From assembly GCA_902781745.1 (NCBI GenBank), contig CACZKM010000009.1, forward strand, positions 1 to 43,541: a DNA stretch of 43,541 bases. The letters are read 5' to 3'. Below the pieces are notes generated by a model. The model ran no database searches, was not told the origin of the DNA, and worked only from the letters and a program-made list of their open reading frames with translations. The DNA is from Oscillospiraceae bacterium. GTDB lineage: Bacteria > Bacillota > Clostridia > Oscillospirales > Oscillospiraceae. This document shows, piece by piece, positions 32,826-40,837 of this stretch (within the stretch, counting starts at the first letter, position 1; the number at the start of each line of letters is the position of its first letter). A program made the position numbers and the translations under genes.

Positions 32826-35005
32826 GATGACACCTCCCGTTCATCCACAAAGCGTTTCAGACTGAGAAAGGCCGCCCGGTCCGCGTCCAATTGGTCCGGA
32901 GCCTGATCTCCCAGGGTCAGGGCCACAGACCCGCCCGCGGGCATGGCGGTCCCCGGGGCGGGGACCTGCTCCGTGACCACAGTCCCCTCTCCCAGCAGCC
33001 GGGCCTCCAGGCCCAGCTCCGCCAATTCTGCCCGGGCCTGGGCGGGGGGCTCCCCCACCACGTCAGGGAGGGACACCTGGGCCCCGCCCTCCTTTTCATA
33101 GCCCAGATAGTCCAAAATATTGGCGATGAGCTCCCCTGCCATGGGGGCCGCCATAAAGCCGCCGCTGATGGTCACCCCCCCGGCGGTGAGGGTGCTCCCC
33201 GGCGCCGCAGGCCGCGGCCAGTCGTAGGCCAGGAGCACCAGGAAGGCCGGGTCGTCCGCCGGGGCGAAGCCCGCGAAGGAGACGATGGTGTGGTCGGTCT
33301 CCCCGGTCTGGGAGCTCCCCGTCTTGCCGCCGATGCGGTAGCCCGCCACCGCCGCGTTCTTCCCGGTGCCCGCCGCCACCACCTGCTCCATGAAGCCCCG
33401 GACGGTGTCCGAGGTCCCCTGGCTGATGACCCGGCGGACCTCCTTGGGGGGATGGCTCCGGAGGACCGTCCCGTCAGGTCCGGTGACCGAAGCCACCAGG
33501 TAGGGCTCCATGAGATGGCCCCCGTTGACCACCGCCGACAGGGCGGCGGCCATCTGCATGGGGGTCACCAGGAACCGCTGGCCGAAGGAGGCCGTGGCCA
33601 GGGAGGTGAGGCCGTTGGGGCTGAGAAAATCCTCCGCCGGCCAGAAGCGGCTGCCGGACTCCCCGGGGAGCTCCACCCCGGTCTTGTCCGGGAAGCCGAA
33701 GGCTTTCCAGTATGCGTAGAACTTCTCCGCCCCCAGCCGCTGGCCGATGGCGATGTGGGCGGGGTTGCAGGAGTTCATCAGGGCCTCCTGGAGGGTCTGG
33801 GTGCCGTGGCCGGTGCGCTTGGAGCACCGGATGGGCCAGCCCCCCACGTTGACCACCCCGGCGCAGTGGAACCGGTCCTCGGGAGTCACCGCCCCCTCCT
33901 CCAGGGCGGCGGACATGACGATGGGCTTGAAGGTGGAGCCGGGCTCGTAGGCGGTGTTGAGGTACTTGCTGCTCCACTGAACGAACTGGGCCTGGGCTTT
34001 GGCCCTGCCGTAGGAGTCCTCATCCACCGAGGGGTCCCGGGCCAGGCGGTCCAGCCGGTCCGCCGTTCCCCGGTCCGCGATGTCCAGGGGATGGTTCAGG
34101 TCGTAGCCGGGATAGCTGGCCAGGGCCAGGAGGGCCCCGGTCTTGGGCTCGATGACGATGCAGAAGCCTCCGTGGAGCGCGTCGTACTTCTGCACCCCCT
34201 CCTCCAGGGCCTTTTCCGCGAACCGCTGGATCCCCGCGTCCAGGGTCAGGTGGAGGTCGCAGCCGTCCAGGCCGTCGGCGTAGCCGGTGTAGGGCTGGGG
34301 CATCTCCGTGCCGGCGGCGTTTTTGGCGGTGAGGACCTTGCCGTTCTCCCCCGCCAGGTCCCCGTCGAAGGCGGCCTCCAGGCCGTAGGCCCCCCGGTCC
34401 TCCCCGTTGACAAAGCCGATGGCGTGGCAGGCCAGAGAGCCCTGGGGGTAGTACCGCCTGGTGTCGGCGGTGAGGGTAAGGCACCCCGACAGGCCGTTTT
34501 CCTCTACGAAGGTCCGGACCCCGTCGGCGGTCCCCTCCTCCACCTTCCGGGCCAGGACCTCCCAGGCGGAGTTTGTTTTTTCCAGGCGCCGCCGGATGGA
34601 CGCCTCGTCGGTATCCAGCAGGTCCGCCAGGGCGGGGGCCAGGCGGTCCCAGGTTTCCTCCAGCTTTCGTCGTCGGTCCGCCTGCCGGGCCTGGGGGGTG
34701 GCCCCCTCCCCCTGGGGCACCAGGGCCAGGAGGTCCCGGGGGGAGAGGACCACGTTCTGGGCTGAGGCGCTCACCGCCAGCTCCTCCCCGTTCCGGTCGA
34801 AGATGGTCCCCCGGCGGGCGGTGGCGGTCACCTCCCGGGTCTGCTGGTCGATGGCCTTCCCCTCCAGCTCCCCATGACGGACCATTTGAAGCTGCCACAG
34901 CCGTGCGGACAGAAGAGCGAAGGTCAGCACGCCGAAAACCAAGGTCAGGACCAGGACCCGCCCCATCATGGGCGGGTCGGGTCGGGGCGGGCGGGGCAGA
35001 GCCAT
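32822..35005 (-). CDS. Class B penicillin-binding protein with one PASTA domain (FtsI/SpoVD type)
   Basis: 727 residues from the ATG at 35005, behind GGAGGG. One N-terminal transmembrane helix (about 14-36), PBP dimerisation domain (about 55-240, starting RRGTIFDRNGEELAVS), then the transpeptidase domain with S357 in STFK, S412-C413-N414, and K561-T562-G563. A single PASTA domain covers about 644-699 (SLPDVVGEPPAQARAELAEL). It cross-links septal or spore wall peptides and pairs with FtsW. PASTA presence and the place after ftsL fit either vegetative PBP2B/FtsI or SpoVD. A strong terminator at 35040-35074 lies right upstream, so it may be controlled separately from rsmH-ftsL. Confidence 0.95.
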   Translation of the reverse strand: MALPRPPRPDPPMMGRVLVLTLVFGVLTFALLSARLWQLQMVRHGELEGKAIDQQTREVTATARRGTIFDRNGEELAVSASAQNVVLSPRDLLALVPQGEGATPQARQADRRRKLEETWDRLAPALADLLDTDEASIRRRLEKTNSAWEVLARKVEEGTADGVRTFVEENGLSGCLTLTADTRRYYPQGSLACHAIGFVNGEDRGAYGLEAAFDGDLAGENGKVLTAKNAAGTEMPQPYTGYADGLDGCDLHLTLDAGIQRFAEKALEEGVQKYDALHGGFCIVIEPKTGALLALASYPGYDLNHPLDIADRGTADRLDRLARDPSVDEDSYGRAKAQAQFVQWSSKYLNTAYEPGSTFKPIVMSAALEEGAVTPEDRFHCAGVVNVGGWPIRCSKRTGHGTQTLQEALMNSCNPAHIAIGQRLGAEKFYAYWKAFGFPDKTGVELPGESGSRFWPAEDFLSPNGLTSLATASFGQRFLVTPMQMAAALSAVVNGGHLMEPYLVASVTGPDGTVLRSHPPKEVRRVISQGTSDTVRGFMEQVVAAGTGKNAAVAGYRIGGKTGSSQTGETDHTIVSFAGFAPADDPAFLVLLAYDWPRPAAPGSTLTAGGVTISGGFMAAPMAGELIANILDYLGYEKEGGAQVSLPDVVGEPPAQARAELAELGLEARLLGEGTVVTEQVPAPGTAMPAGGSVALTLGDQAPDQLDADRAAFLSLKRFVDEREVSS

Positions 35006-35039
35006 GGGACATCCCTCCGAACATATCTTTTCATATAGC

Positions 35040-35074
35040 AAAAAAAGGACGTGAGAACCAGGTCTCACGTCCTT
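35040..35074 (-). terminator. Strong intrinsic terminator between ftsL and the PBP gene
   Basis: Perfect 12-bp stem AAGGACGTGAGA/TCTCACGTCCTT with a 6-base loop, followed by seven T on the minus strand (35046-35040). It sits inside the dcw cluster, 29 bases after the ftsL stop and 21 bases before the PBP ribosome binding site. Confidence 0.9.
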
Positions 35075-35103
35075 GCTATTCTCGGCGCTATTTTATTGTC
35101 CCG

Positions 35104-35655
35104 TCAGATGAAATATTCCTTCACCGCCTGGGCAAAGGAGTGGAGCATATCCGTCAGATCCCCCCGCCAGGTGGATTCCTGGAAGTACTCCACCGCGTCC
35201 GGCTCTGAGAGCTCCAGGGTGTAGGTCTGCCAGCTCTGGATCTTGTTCATCTGGCCGCTGTTGATCATGTCGGTCTCGATCTCCTGGAGGTCGTAGGCCA
35301 GCTCGTACTCCGCCTGGAGCTTGGTGGCGTCGCTCTGGAGCTGGGACAGCTCGCTGCGCAGGCCAACCACCTGGTCGTTGACCATAACAAGCTGGGCGTA
35401 GCTGAACAGGGTCAGCACCACCACCGCCGCCACGGCCAGGACCCCCACCAGGATGGCGGGCGCCGCCCGGCGGCGCTGCTGGGGCTCAGACTCAGACTCC
35501 CGCCCGGAGGACGCGCGGGCCGCCTCCACAGGCCGGGTCCGCCTGGCCGCCTCCCGCCGGGGGCGGCGGTTCGCCTCCGGGGCGGATTCCAGTTTCAGCG
35601 CGGCGCTTCCGTCCACAGGGGCGGACTGCCGGTACACTCTCCCATTCACAGCCAC
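35104..35655 (-). CDS. ftsL: FtsL-like septum protein
   Basis: 183 residues from a GTG at 35655 behind GAGGTGG. A long basic, disordered cytoplasmic part (about 1-65, with RRPRREAARRTRP) precedes one transmembrane helix at about 66-88, then a heptad-rich coiled coil (about 95-125, LRSELSQLQSDATKLQAEYE) and a short tail. This is the layout of FtsL/DivIC-type proteins, and the position between rsmH and the PBP gene identifies it as FtsL rather than DivIC. The cytoplasmic part is longer than in B. subtilis FtsL. Confidence 0.85.
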   Translation of the reverse strand: MAVNGRVYRQSAPVDGSAALKLESAPEANRRPRREAARRTRPVEAARASSGRESESEPQQRRRAAPAILVGVLAVAAVVVLTLFSYAQLVMVNDQVVGLRSELSQLQSDATKLQAEYELAYDLQEIETDMINSGQMNKIQSWQTYTLELSEPDAVEYFQESTWRGDLTDMLHSFAQAVKEYFI

Positions 35656-35722
35656 TGTCTGACCACCTCAATCGTTCCGAACCGGTCCCCGGCAAAGCCG
35701 GCGGGACCGGGCATATCCTTGG

Positions 35723-36664
35723 TTATACCTTCTCCGCCACCCGGAGCTTGGCGCTGCGGGCCCGGGGGTTCTCTTCCAGCTCGTCTTCGCCCGGCAGGAT
35801 GGGCTTCCGGGTCACCAGCTTTACCTGGGGCGTCTTGCCGCAGACGCACACCGGAAACTCCGGCGGGCAGGTGCAGCCCTTGGCCGCCGCCGCCAGCTCG
35901 CTCTTGACGATGCGGTCCTCCAGGGAGTGGAAGGAGATGACCGCCAGCCGTCCGCCGGGATTCAGCCGGGGGATGGCCGCCTGGAGCATCCGGGAGACGG
36001 AGGCCAGCTCGTCGTTGACGGCAATACGGATGCCCTGAAAGCTCCGCTTGGCCGGGTGCTGCTTCTCCCGAAGAGCCGCCGCGGGCAGGGCCCCCTTGAT
36101 GACCTCCACAAGCTGGCCGGTGGTCTCGATGGGCGCCTTCCGCCGGGCCTTGTCGATGGCCGCCGCGATGGGGCCGGCATACCGCTCCTCCCCGTACTGG
36201 GAGAGGACCCGCCGGAGCTCCTCCCGGGGCCACTGGTTCACCACCGTCCAGGCGGTGAGGGCGTCGTCCCGGTCCATCCGCATATCCAGGGGGGCGTCGT
36301 GCATATAGGAAAAGCCCCGCTCAGGGTCATCCAGCTGGGGAGATGAGACCCCCAGATCAAAGAGCATCCCGTCCGCCGCCGCCACCCCGGCCCGGTCCAT
36401 GAGGGCATCCAGGTCGGCGAAGTTGCCGTGGAGAAAGGTGATCCGGTCTGCCCAGGGGGCCAGCCGCCGGCCAGCCTCCTCCAGGGCCTGCCGATCCCGG
36501 TCGACGCACAGGAGGCGGCCCTTGTCAGACAGCCGCTTTGCGATCTCCTCGGAGTGCCCGCCCCGGCCCAGGGTCCCGTCCAGATAGATCCCGTCGGGCC
36601 GGATGGCCAGGGCCTCGATACATTCGTGCAGCAGCACGGGCCGGTGCAGATACGTCTCCCCCAT
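35723..36664 (-). CDS. rsmH: 16S rRNA (cytosine-N4) methyltransferase RsmH
   Basis: 313 residues, ATG at 36664. It methylates cytidine 1402 of 16S rRNA using S-adenosylmethionine. The SAM-binding loop GTLGRGGHSEEI (about 30-41), the DLGVSSPQLDDPERGFSYMH segment and SFHSLEDRIVK near the C-terminus are signature motifs. It is the first gene of the dcw cluster here; the usual mraZ upstream is missing and a promoter lies at 36732-36760. RsmH is full length. Confidence 0.97.
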   Translation of the reverse strand: MGETYLHRPVLLHECIEALAIRPDGIYLDGTLGRGGHSEEIAKRLSDKGRLLCVDRDRQALEEAGRRLAPWADRITFLHGNFADLDALMDRAGVAAADGMLFDLGVSSPQLDDPERGFSYMHDAPLDMRMDRDDALTAWTVVNQWPREELRRVLSQYGEERYAGPIAAAIDKARRKAPIETTGQLVEVIKGALPAAALREKQHPAKRSFQGIRIAVNDELASVSRMLQAAIPRLNPGGRLAVISFHSLEDRIVKSELAAAAKGCTCPPEFPVCVCGKTPQVKLVTRKPILPGEDELEENPRARSAKLRVAEKV

Positions 36665-36731
36665 GGGTCAGCCTTTCCCTCGTTCGCGGCAGGGCGAAGA
36701 GAATTTTGTTTCTATTTTGTAACCATTTCCC

Positions 36732-36760
36732 ATTATAGAGGACCTTGCCACAAAATGCAA
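36732..36760 (-). promoter_or_regulatory. Promoter in front of rsmH
   Basis: TTGCAT (36760-36755), 17-base spacer, TATAAT (36737-36732) on the minus strand, about 70 bases upstream of rsmH. No MraZ-type repeated GTGGG boxes are evident. Confidence 0.65.
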
Positions 36761-36874
36761 TAGTTTTTTGTCCTGCGCCTCCGTCCGGACAACAGCAGGA
36801 AAAGCCCCGGGGCCAAGCCGCAGGCTCAGCCACGGAGCGTTCCGAACTCACCGGGGTTCCGGCGGCGCGTCAAA

Positions 36875-37423
36875 TCAGTCTTCGTCCAGCTCAGCGTCGT
36901 ACATGGCCCGGCGGGGGGGCTGCTGGGGACGGTCCGCCGGCCCGGCGTTTTTCTCCGGCTCCAGGGCGCTCAGGACGCTGCGGAACTGGGCATGGGAGCG
37001 CTTGACCTCCTCGTAGGCCTCGGTGACAGCCTCCTCCAGGCGGCGGAGGGTTTCCTCGCAGTACTCGTTGGCCGCCCGCTGGAGGACCCGGCTCTTCTCC
37101 TCGGCCTCGGCAATGATCTCGTCGGCCCGCTCCTGGGCCTCCTGGACCACGGCTTCCTTATCCAGCAGGTCCTTGGCGTAGTCCTTGGCCTTGTCCCGGA
37201 TCTCGTCGGCCTCCCGCTTGGCGGAGGCGATATAGTCGTTCCGGTTGGCCACCAGGTCCTGGGCCCGCTTGACCTCCACGGGGATCTCGGCCTTCACATC
37301 GTCGATCATGTCCAGGATGCGGTCCCGGTCCAGGACGCACTTGTCGGCGTTGAAGGCGGGGGATTTGGCTTCCTCGACTTCCGTATACAACAGTTCCAAC
37401 AGTTCTTCAATATTGGCTGCCAT
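36875..37423 (-). CDS. Coiled-coil protein of unknown function downstream of coaD
   Basis: 182 residues from the ATG at 37423 (MAANIEELLELLYTEVEEAK) behind GGAGC; an in-frame ATG at 37447 overlapping the coaD stop has no site. Most of the protein is one long charged helix (about 25-150) with heptad pattern and runs such as KREADEIRDKAKDYAKDLLD and EAQERADEIIAEAEEK, similar to ATP-synthase b-type or DivIVA/SepIVA-type coils. The tail is Pro/Arg-rich and ends in acidic residues (DAELDED). There is no membrane segment. Its place between coaD and the dcw cluster invites a role in wall growth, but no motif proves one. Some databases call relatives simply 'ATPase', which the sequence does not support. 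Confidence 0.75.
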   Translation of the reverse strand: MAANIEELLELLYTEVEEAKSPAFNADKCVLDRDRILDMIDDVKAEIPVEVKRAQDLVANRNDYIASAKREADEIRDKAKDYAKDLLDKEAVVQEAQERADEIIAEAEEKSRVLQRAANEYCEETLRRLEEAVTEAYEEVKRSHAQFRSVLSALEPEKNAGPADRPQQPPRRAMYDAELDED

Positions 37424-37437
37424 GGGGTCATCGCTCC

Positions 37438-37932
37438 TTATCTGCATTTTTCTTTTTCTGCGATCTTACTTTTTACATCCTCGAGGATCTCCCGAGGTAA
37501 AAATTCCGTCAGGTCGGCGTGATACCGGGCCAGCTCCTTGACCACCGAGGAGCTGAGGTAGGTGTACTTCTCGCTGGAGGGGAAAAACACGGTGTCCAGG
37601 TCGGGGTTGAGCTTGCCGTTGATCAGAGCCATCTGGACCTCAGACTCATAGTCCGACACCGCCCGCAGGCCCTTCACCAGGACCCGGGCGTTCTGCTGCT
37701 TGGCGTATTCCGCCAGCAGGCCCCGGTTGATATCGAATTCCACGTTGTCCACGTGGATGCTTTTCTTGAGCAGTTCCAGCCGTTCCTCGGGGGTGAACAG
37801 TCCGCTGTCCTTGGCGGCGTTGACCATCACGCAGACGATGACCTTCTCAAAGGCCGCGGCGGCCCGCTTGATGATGTTGATGTGGCCCAGGGTGACGGGA
37901 TCGAAGCTCCCGGGATAAATGGCGGTCTTCAT
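37438..37932 (-). CDS. coaD: Phosphopantetheine adenylyltransferase
   Basis: 164 residues from the ATG at 37932 (MKTAIYPGSFDPVTLGHINI) behind GGAAAGG. It makes dephospho-CoA from phosphopantetheine and ATP, the next-to-last step of CoA synthesis. The first strand with T/SFDPxTxGH contains the catalytic His; the second nucleotide motif is YTYLSSSVVKELARY. Length matches the family. It follows rsmD with a 32-base gap, an order (rsmD-coaD) very common in bacteria. Confidence 0.97.
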   Translation of the reverse strand: MKTAIYPGSFDPVTLGHINIIKRAAAAFEKVIVCVMVNAAKDSGLFTPEERLELLKKSIHVDNVEFDINRGLLAEYAKQQNARVLVKGLRAVSDYESEVQMALINGKLNPDLDTVFFPSSEKYTYLSSSVVKELARYHADLTEFLPREILEDVKSKIAEKEKCR

Positions 37933-37964
37933 GCTATCGTGGTCCTTTCCTTCGCCGGCGGGTC

Positions 37965-38516
37965 TCATGCGTCCCCCTGCCGGCGGTACAGGGCTGTTTT
38001 GATCTTGCCGTACCGGTACTCCTTCTGGAGGCGGTAGGGCGGCGAAACCATGGGCCAGCCTGCACTCGACCCATTTTCGCAGACTATTATACCATTTTCC
38101 GATACAATGTCAATCGTTCCGACCAGTTCCATGGTTTTTTCCAACAGGCCGCTGCCGTAGGGCGGGTCCAGGAAGATGACGTCGAAGGTCTCCCGGCACC
38201 GGCTGAGAAAAGCCAGGGCGTCTCCCTGGACGATCTGAGCTCTGTCCGCAAAGCCGGTGAGGGCCACGTTCTCCCGGATGATGGCCACGGCCTCCTTCCG
38301 CAGGTCCACGAAGGTGCAGTGGGCCGCCCCCCGGGACAGGGCCTCGATGCCCATCTGGCCGGTGCCGCCGAAGAGGTCCAGCACCCGCCGGCCCTCCAGC
38401 TCGAACTGGATGCTGGAAAAGATGCCCTCCTTCACCCGGTCGGTGGTGGGGCGGGTCTCCATGCCCGCGGGCTCCTTGAGCTTTCTCCCCCGGGCGGTGC
38501 CTGTGATCACTCGCAT
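37965..38516 (-). CDS. rsmD: 16S rRNA (guanine-N2) methyltransferase RsmD
   Basis: 183 residues, ATG at 38516 behind GGAGG, overlapping the end of uvrC by ten bases. It methylates G966 of 16S rRNA. MRVITGTARGRKLKEPAG at the start, the SAM loop DLFGGTGQMGIEALSRGA and the catalytic DPPYG are intact. The coupling to uvrC and the following coaD suggest one transcript uvrC-rsmD-coaD-coiled-coil gene. Confidence 0.96.
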   Translation of the reverse strand: MRVITGTARGRKLKEPAGMETRPTTDRVKEGIFSSIQFELEGRRVLDLFGGTGQMGIEALSRGAAHCTFVDLRKEAVAIIRENVALTGFADRAQIVQGDALAFLSRCRETFDVIFLDPPYGSGLLEKTMELVGTIDIVSENGIIVCENGSSAGWPMVSPPYRLQKEYRYGKIKTALYRRQGDA

Positions 38517-40381
38517 ATCTGGCCCTCCTTCTGGCTGTCCGATGTCTCGTCTGGTTCCGTGTCTCCTGCGTGGAAGTAGTCATATACGGCCCTGGCCGTC
38601 CCCTTGGGCACCACCGAGGCCAGGTCCGCGTAGTCCGCCTGGCGGATGGCCCGGATGCTGCCGTAGTGCTTGAGAAGCTCCTTCCGCCGGGCGGGGCCCA
38701 CCCCCGGGATCTTCTCCAGGGTGGAGCCGGTGCCCGTCTTGGTGTGGCGCTTGTGGTGGAAGCCCACGGCGGTGCGGTGGGTCTCCTCCTGGATCTGCCC
38801 GATGAAGGCAAAGAGGGCGGGGACGGCCTGGATGCCGATCTCCCGTCCGTCGGCGGTGATGAGGGCCCGGGTCCGGTGGCGGTCATCCTTGACCATGCCG
38901 TAGACCGGGATGTTCAGGCCGAAGTCCCCCAGCACCCGGGCGGCCACCGCCGCGTGGGTGTCGCCGCCGTCGATGAGGAGGAGGTCGGGCAGGGTCTCGG
39001 CAAAGGCCGCGTCCCCCTCCTTCTGCCGTTTGAACCGGCGGGTAAGGGTCTGCTCCATGGAGGCATAGTCGTCGGGAGCCTCCAGCCCCTTCATGATAAA
39101 CCGGCGGTAGGCGCTCTTCTTTGGCTTCCCGTCGGCAAAGACCGTCATGGCGGAGACGATGTCCGAGGCCCCGGTGTTGGAGATGTCGTAGGCCTCGATC
39201 CGCCGGGGCGGGCCGGGCAGCTCCAGCTTTTCCGCCAGGAGCTGCAGGATCTTGGCGGTCTTTTCCTCCCGGGTGGTCACCCGCAGGCACTCCTCCCGGG
39301 CGTTTTCCGCCGCCATGCGGATGAGGTCCATTTTGGCCCCCCGCTGGGGAGTGGCCAGCTCCACCTTCCGCCCGGCCTTGTCCGACAGCAGGCGCATGAT
39401 GGGCACGGCGTCCTCCACCTCGTCGGGGAGGAGGATCTGCCTGGGCAGGATGCCCCGATTGGCGTAGAACTGCACGAGAAAGGCGGAGAGGATATCCGAC
39501 GGGCCCTCGCCCCCGGTGGGAAAGAGCTCCAGGTCCCGGCCGGTCAGGTCCCCCTCCCGGAAGTGGAGGGCCGCCACGGCGGTGCGGACCTCATCGGAGA
39601 AAAGACCCAGCACGTCAGTGTCCGCCAGATAGCCCGCCACCACCTTCTGGCGCTTGCCCAGCAGGGCGATGGCCTTGATCCGGTCCCGGAGGGCGGCTGC
39701 TTTTTCAAACTCCAGGTCCTCGGCGGCCTGGAGCATCTGGGCGGTGAGGTCCTGCTCCACCTCCCGGAACTTTCCCTCCAGCAGGCCAATGGCCTGGTCG
39801 ATGGCCTGGTCGTGGCGGGCCTTCTCCGCCTCGGGGCGGCAGTACCCGTCGCATTTGCCCATGTGGTAGTTCAGGCAGGGCCGCTCCTTCCCGATATCCC
39901 GGGGAAAGCGCCGCCCGCAGTCAGGGAGCTTCAGCGCCCCCCGGAGGGCGTCCAGGATGGTCTGGGTGTCGTGCCGCCCGCCGAAGGGGCCGAAGTACCG
40001 GGCCCCGTCGTCCTGCATCCGGCCCGCCATGGAGAACCGGGGGTAGGGGTCCTTCACCGACAGGCGGATGTAGGGGTAGCCTTTGTCATCCTTTAATAAA
40101 ATATTGTATCGGGGCTTGTGGCGCTTGATGAGGGAGTTCTCCAGCACCAGGGCCTCAAACTCCGACCCGGCGATGATGGTGTCGAAATGGTCGATCTGGG
40201 CCACCATGGCCCGGGTCTTCTCCGTGTGGCTGGCCTGGTCCTGAAAGTAGCTGGACACCCGGTTTTTCAGGGCCTTGGCCTTGCCCACATAGATCACCGT
40301 GCCGGATTTGTCCATCATGAGATAGACCCCCGGCTTCAGGGGCAGGCTGTGGGCCTTGTCTTTCAGTTCCTCAAAGGTCAC
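38507..40381 (-). CDS. uvrC: Excinuclease ABC subunit C
   Basis: 624 residues from a GTG at 40381, behind AAGGAGG. It makes both cuts beside a lesion in nucleotide excision repair. The N-terminal GIY-YIG nuclease domain (about 10-90) has KPGVYLMMDKSGTVIYVGKA; a cysteine cluster (CLNYHMGKCDGYC) follows, then the UVR motif that binds UvrB (about 200-235), the RNase H-like C-terminal nuclease (IEAYDISNTGASDIVSAMTV) and a helix-hairpin-helix end (IPGVGPARRKELLKHYGSI). It begins only 30 bases after the HPr terminator. Confidence 0.97.
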   Translation of the reverse strand: MTFEELKDKAHSLPLKPGVYLMMDKSGTVIYVGKAKALKNRVSSYFQDQASHTEKTRAMVAQIDHFDTIIAGSEFEALVLENSLIKRHKPRYNILLKDDKGYPYIRLSVKDPYPRFSMAGRMQDDGARYFGPFGGRHDTQTILDALRGALKLPDCGRRFPRDIGKERPCLNYHMGKCDGYCRPEAEKARHDQAIDQAIGLLEGKFREVEQDLTAQMLQAAEDLEFEKAAALRDRIKAIALLGKRQKVVAGYLADTDVLGLFSDEVRTAVAALHFREGDLTGRDLELFPTGGEGPSDILSAFLVQFYANRGILPRQILLPDEVEDAVPIMRLLSDKAGRKVELATPQRGAKMDLIRMAAENAREECLRVTTREEKTAKILQLLAEKLELPGPPRRIEAYDISNTGASDIVSAMTVFADGKPKKSAYRRFIMKGLEAPDDYASMEQTLTRRFKRQKEGDAAFAETLPDLLLIDGGDTHAAVAARVLGDFGLNIPVYGMVKDDRHRTRALITADGREIGIQAVPALFAFIGQIQEETHRTAVGFHHKRHTKTGTGSTLEKIPGVGPARRKELLKHYGSIRAIRQADYADLASVVPKGTARAVYDYFHAGDTEPDETSDSQKEGQICE

Positions 40382-40410
40382 GGCGGCCCCTCCTTCCCCT
40401 GTCTCTCACG

Positions 40411-40441
40411 AAAAAAGCGCCGCGAAGAACGCGACGCTTTT
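40411..40441 (-). terminator. Terminator of the HPr gene, just upstream of uvrC
   Basis: 12-bp stem AAAAGCGCCGCG / CGCGACGCTTTT with one wobble and a 5-base loop, followed by TTTTTT on the minus strand. It lies 21 bases after the HPr stop and 15 bases before the uvrC ribosome binding site. Confidence 0.85.
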
Positions 40442-40462
40442 CGTAGGTGCTTCTTTGTTCGA

Positions 40463-40726
40463 TCAGTCAGCGAAATCAGAGCTGATAAGCTCCACCAGCG
40501 CGTCCACAGCGTCCTTTTCATCGGTGCCGTCGGCGATCAGGTCGATGGTGCTGCCCTTGATGATTCCGAGGGAGAGAACGCCCAGCAGGCTTTTGGCATT
40601 GACCCGCTGCTCATCCTTCTCCACCCAAATGGTGCTCTTGAATTCGTTCGCCTTCTGAATAAAGAAGGTGGCAGGTCTTGCGTGGAGGCCTACCTGGTTG
40701 TTGACCGTTGCCTGCTTGATGTACAT
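40463..40726 (-). CDS. ptsH: HPr family phosphocarrier protein
   Basis: 87 residues, ATG at 40726 behind GGGAGGG. H15 in GLHARPAT is the site phosphorylated by enzyme I, and S46 in NAKSLLGV is the regulatory site for HPr kinase of Firmicutes, so it could serve both sugar uptake and catabolite control. No enzyme I, HPr kinase or EII gene is nearby. The terminator at 40411-40441 and promoter at 40766-40794 make it a single-gene unit between mutS2 and uvrC. It might also be a Crh-like paralogue, but the presence of H15 argues for HPr. Confidence 0.92.
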   Translation of the reverse strand: MYIKQATVNNQVGLHARPATFFIQKANEFKSTIWVEKDEQRVNAKSLLGVLSLGIIKGSTIDLIADGTDEKDAVDALVELISSDFAD

Positions 40727-40765
40727 AATAGTCCCTCCCAGTTTCGTTCCCTAGTTGCTGGTTTA

Positions 40766-40794
40766 AGAATAGCAAATTTCTACCTTTCCGTCAA
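40766..40794 (-). promoter_or_regulatory. Sigma-A promoter of the HPr gene
   Basis: TTGACG (40794-40789), 17-base spacer, TATTCT (40771-40766) on the minus strand, 40 bases upstream of the start codon. Confidence 0.8.
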
Positions 40795-40816
40795 TGCTTA
40801 TTTTTATGTCATTGCA

Positions 40817-40837
40817 GAAAAAAAACACTTTTTTTTC
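40817..40837. terminator. A8/T8 hairpin downstream of mutS2
   Basis: Perfect 9-bp stem GAAAAAAAA/TTTTTTTTC around CAC, in the gap between mutS2 and the HPr gene, flanked by TGCA-type short repeats that could add an outer stem (TTGCA/TGCAA). It is an all-A/T stem, unlike the G+C-rich terminators elsewhere in the window, and may end the mutS2 transcript or mark an upstream element of the HPr promoter. Confidence 0.45.

Noticed and set aside
36765-36874. Terminator after the coiled-coil gene
   Set aside because: Only a 6-bp TTGTCC/GGACAA pairing is visible and it has no T-run in the right place on the minus strand.
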